Below, piece after piece: positions 22,426-31,000 of a stretch of DNA of 36,793 nucleotides. The number at the start of each line of letters is the position of its first letter. Within the stretch, counting starts at the first letter, position 1. The notes under the pieces were generated by a model. That model ran no database searches. It saw only the letters and a program-made list of their open reading frames with translations, and was not told the origin of the DNA. This DNA comes from a bacterium (GTDB lineage: Bacteria; B130-G9). The DNA is taken from the NCBI GenBank assembly GCA_021160245.1, contig JAGHCW010000133.1, forward strand, positions 1 through 36,793, read 5' to 3'. The position numbers and the translations under genes were made by a program.

Positions 22426-24036
22426 CTACCGTTTGCGTCGGAGTATGCCTCGTATGCCCTCGCTCGGCGCGCCGATTAGTCTCTTCTTGAGTCGCACTAG
22501 ACAGACGATTGTCCACTCAAAATAGCGCCTATCAAAGAGGAATCTGAAGACTTTTGCAGTAAGAAACCTTATTAGAAGTGGCGGAAATGGTGTGTTGAGA
22601 AGATAGAGGAGAACGTTGAGATAGTTCTTGCGCTTGTTGAATAGTTGTTTGCGATAGACATCATTGAGCATGTCCTTCAAGAGGCCTTCCTTTATGGCTT
22701 TTGCCGCCAGCTCGGTGCCGGGCAGAAGCGTCAGGCAGAAGTACTGGATGAAATACGGGCGTTTAAGCCTCGAAAGCAGCCGAATCGTCTCAACCACGTC
22801 GCCTGCGGTCTCGAACGGATTGTCCACGATGACGTCGTAGCGCGGAGGCAGCGTGCGGCTTGAGAACCTGTGAAGGACATCGGCCACGCTTATCAATTTC
22901 GCATTGCTCACGTTTCGCCTGAAGAGCCGGGCCGTGTTCTGGCTACCAGTCTGAATTCCCATCTGGACATATCGAAGCCCGGCGTCGGCCAGAAGAGCCA
23001 CTTTCTCTTCCGTTATGCCAAGCGGTGTTCCGAGGCAGAAAAAGGGGAGGTCCACCTGCTGTTTGTAGAGAGATGAGAATCGCTCCAGATCGGACAAACT
23101 CCGCTCAAAAAAAGAATCATCGCAGATGAATACCGAGCCGATAAAGGGCATCTTGCTCTTGATGCCGGCTACCTCCTCAACGACGCTTCTCGGCGAGCGA
23201 TAGCGGAGCCACTGCTGGTTTGGGTAATTATTCTTTATCGCCGTGTTACAGCAATATGTGCAGTTGAATTTGCATCCCCGGCTGGTCAGCGCTATGTAAT
23301 AGGTTGACCCAGTCACGGTCTTAACCGGCCCCTCCTGCATGAAGAACTGGAGCAGGTCCGGGGTCATACGTATCAATTGACCCTCATAAAGAACGTAATC
23401 GTCGTGCAGGTCGTAATCCGGAAACGGCAGCGCATTTAAGTCCTGCACGAGCGGCCTCAAAGCGCCGCGGATCAACTGACCGTTCTTCACCGGCCACATA
23501 TTCCGCACCTCGTCCTGATCATCTCCTTTTATGAGGGCTTGCGCCAGCTCAACCACCGCCTCCTCGCCCTCGCCAATGCAGAGATAGTCCGCGAAATCAA
23601 CGCACTCTTCCGGTTGGAGCAGTGGATGAATGCCACCGAGCACAACCGGGATCGGGAGATTCTCCCTCAAGTAGCCGCAAAGCTGCGTTACGCGGTCGTA
23701 GTAGTTGCTCATAAAGGAGACGCCAACGAAGAGAGAACCCATACAATGTTCGGCCACGTGCTCGAGCACGCTCTGTGGGTATTTGCAGACGCCCATTGGG
23801 ATATCGCCGTGAGATTCCAGCCTCGAGACCGGCAGGAAGATCATCCTCGCGCTAAGCCCTGCGCGCCTGAGGCATGCCGCGAGTAATCTTATCCCCGTCG
23901 ATGATATGTCACCGTACGGCGAGATAAGCGTAACCTTTGGCGCTTGGCCCTCAAGATGCAGTTCGTCTTGGGACACTAGCGGCTCAATCTCCCACTCGGT
24001 ATCAACCAGACGTGGACCTGATTTTGTCCGTGGCAA
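22426..24036 (-). CDS. B12-binding-domain radical SAM enzyme, paralogue 2
   Basis: The 536-residue protein has the same architecture as paralogues 1 and 3. The Rossmann-like N-terminal domain starts at KVTLISPYGDISSTGIRLLA (about residue 34) and includes VGVSFMSNYYDRV and VVLGGIHPLLQPEECV. The radical SAM cysteines are in TSRGCKFNCTYCCNTAIKNN (C255, C259, C262), followed by MGIQTGSQNTARLFRRN, YDVIVDNPFETAGDVV and LTLLPGTEL. The C-terminal tail is hydrophobic and very basic (LVRLKKRLIGAP, GILRRKR). The start used is TTG 24036, which overlaps the upstream paralogue 3 by 35 bases. GTG 23976 is an alternative that would put the start closer to the family's normal N-terminus. The reaction and substrate are unknown. 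Confidence 0.86.
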   Translation of the reverse strand: MPRTKSGPRLVDTEWEIEPLVSQDELHLEGQAPKVTLISPYGDISSTGIRLLAACLRRAGLSARMIFLPVSRLESHGDIPMGVCKYPQSVLEHVAEHCMGSLFVGVSFMSNYYDRVTQLCGYLRENLPIPVVLGGIHPLLQPEECVDFADYLCIGEGEEAVVELAQALIKGDDQDEVRNMWPVKNGQLIRGALRPLVQDLNALPFPDYDLHDDYVLYEGQLIRMTPDLLQFFMQEGPVKTVTGSTYYIALTSRGCKFNCTYCCNTAIKNNYPNQQWLRYRSPRSVVEEVAGIKSKMPFIGSVFICDDSFFERSLSDLERFSSLYKQQVDLPFFCLGTPLGITEEKVALLADAGLRYVQMGIQTGSQNTARLFRRNVSNAKLISVADVLHRFSSRTLPPRYDVIVDNPFETAGDVVETIRLLSRLKRPYFIQYFCLTLLPGTELAAKAIKEGLLKDMLNDVYRKQLFNKRKNYLNVLLYLLNTPFPPLLIRFLTAKVFRFLFDRRYFEWTIVCLVRLKKRLIGAPSEGIRGILRRKR

Positions 24037-25498
24037 GACTCAACTTCTCGTTAATTATGTAGAATAACTTGTATATCGGCCGAAATATGGAACAAGAAAG
24101 CAACTTCACTAACCAATTCGAGGTTAGGAACCTCATCAACCCAGCAGGAGCGCCTCGGTTGACAAGAGCTATCAGCAGATTGGCATACCGGCCTTCCCGC
24201 TCCATGTAGAACTTCCCATATATCTGCCTCGCCTCGTCCGTGATCAGACCGTCTGTTCTGGCGCGGTCATAGAGCTCGGTGCCGGGAAAGAGCGTCAGTG
24301 AAAACACTTGAATCGTGAAAGGTCTCTTCAACTGCATTAAGAGCTTCACCGTCTTGATCTCATCGGGTACTGTCTCGTACGGATTGTCCACGATGACATC
24401 GTAAAGCGGAAGGAGCCGGTCCCCGTAGCTGTTGATCAGGGCTGCGGCCCTCAAGAGCTCATCGTTCGTCTCGTTCCGATTGTAAATCTTGTTGATACGA
24501 TCACTGCCCGTCTGAATGCCTACTTGTATGGCCGACAGGCCTGCGTCAACAAGCGCTTCGAGCTTGCTGGGCGTCAGGTTCTTTGGGCTTGACAGGCAGA
24601 ACAGGGGGAAGCCGATCTTCGCCTTGTATTCTCTGGAGAACTCCTCTATTTCCTCCGTGCTACCCGCGAGAAACGAATCGTCAAAGAAGCAGATGCGATT
24701 GAGGAACTCATAGCGTTTCTTGATGTTCACGAGCTCTTCTATGATGCCGCCGACGCTGCGCCTCCTGAGGTAGTTCTTGCGACCGTAAAGCTTGATGAGC
24801 GCGCTGTTGCCACAATAGGCGCAATTGAACGGACAGCCGCGCGTCGTTATCGTCTGGTAGTTCATCTCCCCGGGCGCATGCAGGGGGCCCTTGCCAAAAA
24901 GTCGCTTCTGCAGCTTCAAGTCCGGTTTGACGAACTCCGAGGCGTCGGGATCGAAGACGTAGTACTCGGGATTATCGAAGTCCGGCGGCGGAATGCTATC
25001 GAGGTCTTGGATAAGCGGCCTGACAGGATTCTTCGTAACGCGATCACCTGTCTTCAGCCACAGATTCCGGACATCATCGAAACCGGCGCCGGCGTTGAGT
25101 CGCTGTGCTAGTTCCAGCATCGCCTCTTCGCCCTCGCCCAGAATGACGATATCCGCATGCTCAAGGCACTCGTTCGGCCTGACGGTTGGGTGTATGCCGC
25201 CCCATACGATTGGCACGTTCAGAGTCTTCCTTAGATGGGAAGTCAGCTGGATGGCGCGTTCATATAAGTTGGTCATCAACGATAGCCCGACGAGATCGAC
25301 GTCCGAGCAGAGCTTCTCAACGCCCATCAGTTGAGCATCCGTGTACGGCTCGGCAAACTCCCGAACCACGCGTTTGACATAGAGATTTGGCATAAAGATC
25401 AGCTTTGTGTCGATGCCATTTGCGCGCAAATAGGCCGAGATGCTCCGGACACCGGGTGAGAATATGTCCGAGTACGGCGATATAAGTCCGACCTTCAA
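24002..25498 (-). CDS. B12-binding-domain radical SAM enzyme, paralogue 3
   Basis: About 498 residues. I start at TTG 25498 because AGGAG (25507-25511) lies eight bases upstream and the product then begins KVGLISPYSDIFSPGVRSIS, matching the beginning of paralogue 1. A longer frame to 25585 adds 29 unrelated residues. The cobalamin-type domain has VGLSLMTNLYERAIQLTSHL and IVWGGIHPTVRPNECL. The cluster cysteines are in TTRGCPFNCAYCGNSALIKL (C222, C226, C229), followed by VGIQTGSDRINKIYNRN, YDVIVDNPYETVPDEI and FSLTLFPGTELYDRA. The C-terminal tail is hydrophobic with basic residues. It is first in the minus-strand unit and overlaps paralogue 2. A small hairpin lies in its leader. It is unclear whether it methylates, cyclises or otherwise modifies its substrate. 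Confidence 0.87.
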   Translation of the reverse strand: MKVGLISPYSDIFSPGVRSISAYLRANGIDTKLIFMPNLYVKRVVREFAEPYTDAQLMGVEKLCSDVDLVGLSLMTNLYERAIQLTSHLRKTLNVPIVWGGIHPTVRPNECLEHADIVILGEGEEAMLELAQRLNAGAGFDDVRNLWLKTGDRVTKNPVRPLIQDLDSIPPPDFDNPEYYVFDPDASEFVKPDLKLQKRLFGKGPLHAPGEMNYQTITTRGCPFNCAYCGNSALIKLYGRKNYLRRRSVGGIIEELVNIKKRYEFLNRICFFDDSFLAGSTEEIEEFSREYKAKIGFPLFCLSSPKNLTPSKLEALVDAGLSAIQVGIQTGSDRINKIYNRNETNDELLRAAALINSYGDRLLPLYDVIVDNPYETVPDEIKTVKLLMQLKRPFTIQVFSLTLFPGTELYDRARTDGLITDEARQIYGKFYMEREGRYANLLIALVNRGAPAGLMRFLTSNWLVKLLSCSIFRPIYKLFYIINEKLSLATDKIRSTSG

Positions 25499-25523
25499 AA
25501 CTAGCTCTCCTAAGATTAGATTT

Positions 25524-25542
25524 GGGTGTGACCTTAACACCC
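25524..25542 (-). promoter_or_regulatory. Leader hairpin before radical SAM paralogue 3
   Basis: GGGTGT and ACACCC (25524-25529 and 25537-25542) form a perfect 6-bp stem with a seven-base loop, 12 bases upstream of the AGGAG ribosome site of paralogue 3. No T tract follows, so it is not a standard terminator. It could affect initiation or bind a regulator; this is a weak call. Confidence 0.3.
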
Positions 25543-25708
25543 TAAGTCTATCTTGCTCAAGCGGCGATATGGCCTCAATTCTCACGACGACGCCAACCGC
25601 AAATGCCAGTGGCGTCCCTGTCCGAAACGTCAGATGAGGAACAGAAGGGCTGCCGGCGGTGTTTTACGATAAACATTGCATGACTTAACCATTTAAGAGG
25701 ACAACATC

Positions 25709-27907
25709 ATGCGAAGATTGCGCCTCCCATTGCTATCCCTTGGTCTCTTGATTGTTCTTGCCTGCAGCGCATTTTCTCAAGGTCTTTTGTTCGTGCCAGA
25801 AGAGGAAACAAAAAGGCTTCAACCACTGGTCACCAAGACGCTTCAGGTCTCCTTCGACGCCACTGAGAGTTTGGCTACCACAAAGGTCAAACAGACCTTT
25901 TACAATCCAACGAGCCGCCGCCTAGAAGGTCGATTCATATTCCCATTGCCCAAAGGGGCGGCCATATCCAACTTCGCGATGTGGGCTGGCAATAAGCGGC
26001 TCCAGGCAAGAGTCCTGCCAAAGGAACAGGCGAGGCGGATTTACGACGATATCGTCAGGAAGATGCTCGATCCTGCGCTCCTTCAGTACATGGGCAGGGG
26101 GATGTTCGAGGCAAGAGTCTTTCCCATTGAGCCCAAGTCGGAAAAGAAGATCGAGCTTGAGTACTCGTGCGTGCTCGAGGCGGAAAGCGACATAGTGGAA
26201 TACAAGTTCCCTCTAAACTCAAGCCTGGTTACACAGATGCCGCTTATGAGCTTCTCGATTGTCGGAAATATCAAGTCTCGCGACCCGCTGAAGAACGTCT
26301 ATAGCCCGTCGCACTCGATTGCGTTCAATCGGATTAGCGAACACGAGGCGAGCGTTAGTTACGAGGGCAGCGATCTCAAGGCCGACAGGGACTTCACGCT
26401 CTATTACACGCTCTCGAGAGACGAGATTGGTCTCTCCGTCCTGTCGCACAAGGATGGCGACGATGGCTATTTCCTGCTGCTGGCGGCGCCAAAATACGCG
26501 GCCAGCGCAAGGCGGGAGCAAGCGAAGCAGGTCGTATTTGTGCTGGACATCTCGGGCAGTATGCAAGGCAAGAAGCTGGAGCAAGCGAGGGCTGCGGCAA
26601 AGCACATAGTCTCGAATCTCGGCCCGAAGGACTACTTCAACCTCATCGCCTTCAACGATCGCGTTCGCAAGTTCAAGGACTCGCAAGTCCCGGCAAAGCC
26701 GGGTCAGATTACGCGGGCGCTTAGTTTTCTTGATGGTCTTGAGGCCGGTGGAGGAACGGACATAAATGGCTCGCTGCGCGAGGCGGTGGCGCTAACGAGA
26801 GAGGCCAACATGGCGCGGATGATCATTTTTCTCACGGACGGGCGCCCAACGGTGGGTGAGACGGAGACAGCCCGCATCATCGAGAACATCAAGATGAGCA
26901 ACACATCTGGCACTAGGATATACGGCTTTGGCGTAGGCTTTGATGTCGGCGCGGACCTCATGGACGACCTAGCTCGTGAGAGCCGGGGCACGGTCTCTTA
27001 CGTGCTGAAGGACGAGGACTTGGAGCGGACAATCGCCTCATTCTACAACAAGGTCTCCTATCCAGTTCTCTCGGATATATCGCTCAGGATAAGCGGCGTT
27101 AAAGCGTTCGACATCTACCCCAAGGAGGCGCCCGATCTCTTCCGCGGCAGTCAACTGGTTATGTTCGGTCGCTATACTGGCAATGGCGCGGCAAACGTGC
27201 GCTTGTCGGGAAAGGTGGGGGACACGACGAGGGAATTTTCGCGCCGCGCAAGCTTCGCCGGAACGAGCGGAGAATATAGCTTCATCCCGAGGCTTTGGGC
27301 CTTGCGGCGCGTTGGCTTTCTGCTCGATAAGATTAAACAGATTGGAGAGAACAAAGAGCTGGTTGACGAGTGCACGAGACTTGGGACCCGCTACGCCATC
27401 GTCACGCCCTATACATCGCAACTCGTGACGGAAGACGGCCCGCTTGCGGACGCGGAATTGCCGAAATGGTACGCGGAGCAGAGAAGCGCTATGCCCGCGG
27501 CGCCGCGGAGACGAGACACATCTACTTCCCTAAACAAGGAGCAATATAAGAAAACGATGGCCGCAGCGCCGTCCGCGCCCGGCTCAATGAGAAAGAGCAA
27601 GGACAAGATATTCTCTTCGATGGCGGTTCAAGAGCTGGCCGAGGCAACATCGGAGAAGTCCCAGTACACCGGCACACGCAAAGTGATCGGCAAGAAGACC
27701 TTTGTGCACAAAGATGGATGTTGGATCGACACAGCGATAGAAAGCTCCCGCCTCGAGAAACCTGACAAGGTAGTTAAGTTCTTCAGCGATGAGTATTTCA
27801 GCCTCATTGACAAAGAGGAGGAGCTCGCGGAGTATCTCTCCGCCGGCAAGTGCTTGGTTGTGCTTCACAAGGGCAAAGTAATTAAGATCGAGGCGTCAGA
27901 CGGCTGA
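25709..27907 (+). CDS. Secreted VIT and von Willebrand factor A domain protein
   Basis: The 732-residue protein has a signal peptide (residues 1-24, LPLLSLGLLIVLACSAFSQG). The VIT domain, about residues 35-165, has FYNPTSRRLEGRFIFPLPKG and VLPKEQARRIYDDIV. The VWA domain starts at KQVVFVLDISGSMQGKKLEQ (MIDAS DxSxS at about 280-284) with the Thr in GGGTDINGS and Asp in LTDGRP, so metal binding looks intact. After it come GTRYAIVTPYTSQLVTEDGP and a low-complexity linker. A C-terminal domain of about 80 residues follows (VIGKKTFVHKDGCWIDTAIE, FFSDEYFSLIDKEEELAEYL) and is common in bacterial VIT proteins. ATG 25709 follows AAGAGGA. It is probably an extracytoplasmic adhesion or assembly protein; ligands are unknown. 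It is divergent from the radical SAM unit. Confidence 0.9.
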   Translation: MRRLRLPLLSLGLLIVLACSAFSQGLLFVPEEETKRLQPLVTKTLQVSFDATESLATTKVKQTFYNPTSRRLEGRFIFPLPKGAAISNFAMWAGNKRLQARVLPKEQARRIYDDIVRKMLDPALLQYMGRGMFEARVFPIEPKSEKKIELEYSCVLEAESDIVEYKFPLNSSLVTQMPLMSFSIVGNIKSRDPLKNVYSPSHSIAFNRISEHEASVSYEGSDLKADRDFTLYYTLSRDEIGLSVLSHKDGDDGYFLLLAAPKYAASARREQAKQVVFVLDISGSMQGKKLEQARAAAKHIVSNLGPKDYFNLIAFNDRVRKFKDSQVPAKPGQITRALSFLDGLEAGGGTDINGSLREAVALTREANMARMIIFLTDGRPTVGETETARIIENIKMSNTSGTRIYGFGVGFDVGADLMDDLARESRGTVSYVLKDEDLERTIASFYNKVSYPVLSDISLRISGVKAFDIYPKEAPDLFRGSQLVMFGRYTGNGAANVRLSGKVGDTTREFSRRASFAGTSGEYSFIPRLWALRRVGFLLDKIKQIGENKELVDECTRLGTRYAIVTPYTSQLVTEDGPLADAELPKWYAEQRSAMPAAPRRRDTSTSLNKEQYKKTMAAAPSAPGSMRKSKDKIFSSMAVQELAEATSEKSQYTGTRKVIGKKTFVHKDGCWIDTAIESSRLEKPDKVVKFFSDEYFSLIDKEEELAEYLSAGKCLVVLHKGKVIKIEASDG

Positions 27908-28012
27908 GCGATGCGACTAGATTGGCAGGGGATTCGCTTGCCTCTTGGCGAGTTCTTAGTAAGGTTGTACTGATTAACTGCCTTAAGTACACCGCAACCC
28001 GGAGGTCTGGTA

Positions 28013-31000
28013 ATGAGATACAAATCTCTTCTTAGGACGATTCTGCTTTCCATTCTAACGGTCGTTTTCGCATCTTGCATGGCGCCCGATTGTCTGGCTG
28101 AGGAGGACGAGACTCCACCTGTGACGACGGGCCATACGGAGCCGGTGGGGAACGGCCCATCCATCACAGTGAGTTACAACTCTATCGATGAGCTGGGAAC
28201 CATAGCGAGCGTTCATCTCTATTATCGATACACCGATCTTGAAGGGAGCGGGGATGACACGCTGCAAGACACCGGACTTGAGAAGGCTCAAGGGTCTGGG
28301 GTCTTTGTCTGGGAGCCTGATTTAGGAGCCGGGCACTATCATTTCTTTCTGTCTGGAACGGACGAGGCGGGCAATGTTGAGGGGACTGATGGGGAGCCGG
28401 ATGCTAGTTGCCTGTTTGATCCGGCGCTTGCCCTTTCGACGCTACAGGCGCCTCCAAACGCATCGCGGGCCACAATCGGGCTGACATTCGCGATAGATGT
28501 GGGCGAGGATGGCTACGATAGCGTTGTGCTTCGGTATCGTTTTGACGAGAATCGCATCTCGGCGGATGAGGCCACTTGGGCGACGACAGCTATCATATCG
28601 AGCGCCACGTCCGGCACGCTGAATTTCACTTTTCCAGATGGAGACGGTTACTATCAGTTCCACACGAGAGCGAAAAGTGACAGCGGATATTGGGAGCCCA
28701 CGCCAGACACAGCAGACGCCACAACGCTCGCCGACAGCGAAGCGCCTCGTACATCACTGAGCGCTCCTTCTCTTGTTACGACATCGGAATTCACGCTTAC
28801 ATTCACGGCCTCTGATGAGTACAACGTCGATTCGGTTGACGTTTACCGTTGGTATGCAGGGCACTGGTCGCTGCTTTACACGACCTTCCGCACCACTGAG
28901 GGGACGCTGGAGTTCGACACAGAGGGCATGGAGGGCGAATATAGGTTTTACTCAATCGGGAGGGACTTGGCCGGTAACGTCGAGGAGCCTCCGGCTGAAG
29001 GGTCTGAAAGCACGGTAATTGTTGACCTGATGCCTCCTGTCTCCTGGGCCTTGGTGGACCCTTATGGGACGCAATTCCCGATTGTGGTGACTTTCGGGGC
29101 CGATGATGCCGTAACGGATGTTGTGAATGTTGACATCTTTGGAGGATATGATGGCGGCGATTTGACGGACACGGGGCTTTCCGGTGTTGGCCAGAGCGGC
29201 ACAATAGACTTCACCCCCGAGGTTCAGCTGGAGGGGTCTTATCAGTTCTCCACTCAGGCGATGGACGGAGTCGGCCACGTTGAGCCTATGCACCTGGGCC
29301 CAGATAGCGAGATAATAATTGACTGGACGGCGCCCGCATCAACGAGTATTGCCCCACATTATTCCACAGATTCGACGATATCGTTCTCCTTCATGTCATC
29401 TGACGCTGTGTCCGGAGTTAAATCAGTCTCCGCCTGGATCAACGTTGCCGGAGGCCCCTGGGCTGGAACTGGCTTGGCTGTGCCACCCGACGTGGGTCAG
29501 ATATCGATTGATCTGTCTGGTATGGGTGAGGGGACTTACGGGCTGTGCGCCCGGGCGATGGATTACGCCGGCAACGAGGAAGGTCTCCCGGCCGTCGCGC
29601 CAGTTAGCACTATCTACGATCCAACAGCCCCCGAGTCATACGCGGCGCTTCCACCTAGTGGCCTCATCACTAATTCCACACCTGTCGAGATACCGTATTT
29701 TGGCATCGACGCATCGAGTGGCATTAGCAAAGTCAATCTGCGGTTCAGGTTTGACGGCGGCAATTGGCAGGATTCCGAACTCGAAGACGTTCCGTCGGGA
29801 GCGGGGCCGGATTACCAGGGCAGCTTCGAATTCAACCCGCCACACGGCGATGGCATCTATGAGTTTGTCGTCATCTCACAGGATGCGGCCGGCAATCGTG
29901 AGATGTCTATCGATATGCCCGAGGGAGGCGTTCTGGTGTTTGACCAGACCGCGCCGGAGTCTTCCGCATCCTTCAATGGGGACTACGCCACCCAGTTCCC
30001 GATAAGCATATCCTTTGAGGCGAGCGATCTCACATCCGGCGTGGCGAGTGTTTCGCTCTGGGCGTCATATAATGGGGAAGAGTATCTCGAGGTGGGAGTC
30101 TCCGCATCGGCAACTATCGGGACGCTCTATTGGACGCCTGGCGCCCCCGCGGATGGCACGTATCGATTTTACGCCATCGCAACGGACGCGGCCGGCAATG
30201 TCGAGCCTGCTCCGGACGATCCGGACGCCTCGGTGGTATTCGACTCTGCGGCCCCGAGGTCGTCGGCGAGCACCTCGTCCGAGTTCACGAGCCAGCTGCC
30301 GATTCAGGTTTCGTTCAGCGCGGAGGATGACACGTCGGGCGTGTTTAACGTCCAACTGTGGGTGAAGAGAAACGACGGGGAGTTTGTGTCCGCCGGTCTG
30401 GTTTCTGAAGGCGCATCCGGCATATTTGAGTACAGTCCTGCGCCGCCCAGCGACGGCAGTTATTCATTCGCGACGCGAGGGATGGACCGGGCGGGTAACC
30501 TCGAGGCAGCGACTCAGATTGCCGACAGTTCGATTATACTCGATAGGACGGCGCCCGAATCGTCATGCTCGAGCGACTCTAACCTTGTGAACTCATTTCC
30601 GCTCAGCATTGACTACGTATCTTCAGACGCCGGCAGCGGCATCCAGAACATCAAGCTCTTCTTCAGGCTCGACGGGGGCCAATGGATCGAGGCGACAACG
30701 GCTTCCGAAGCGTCAGGAACGATGCTATTCAATCCGCCGGACGCGCTCGACGGCGCCTATGAGTTTTATACAATCGCGCATGATGTGGCCGGAAATGTTG
30801 AGGACTCGAACGGAGCGGACGCATCTGTTCTGGTCGATTCTGCGCCACCGAGCTCATCCGCATCATCGCCCAAGACCGTGGCGGCAGTCCCATTCAACGT
30901 GTCGTTCACAGCAAACGACGACGGCTCGGGCCCGGCGACCACTGCGCTGTGGGCTAGCTTTAATGGCGCCGACTGGGGCCCGACTGGCCTATCCGAGAGC

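Noticed and set aside
25499-25708. GCCACTG sequence on the minus strand near 25610, reminiscent of a cobalamin riboswitch core
   Set aside because: The other conserved riboswitch segments are not found in the leader, so a B12 riboswitch is not supported.
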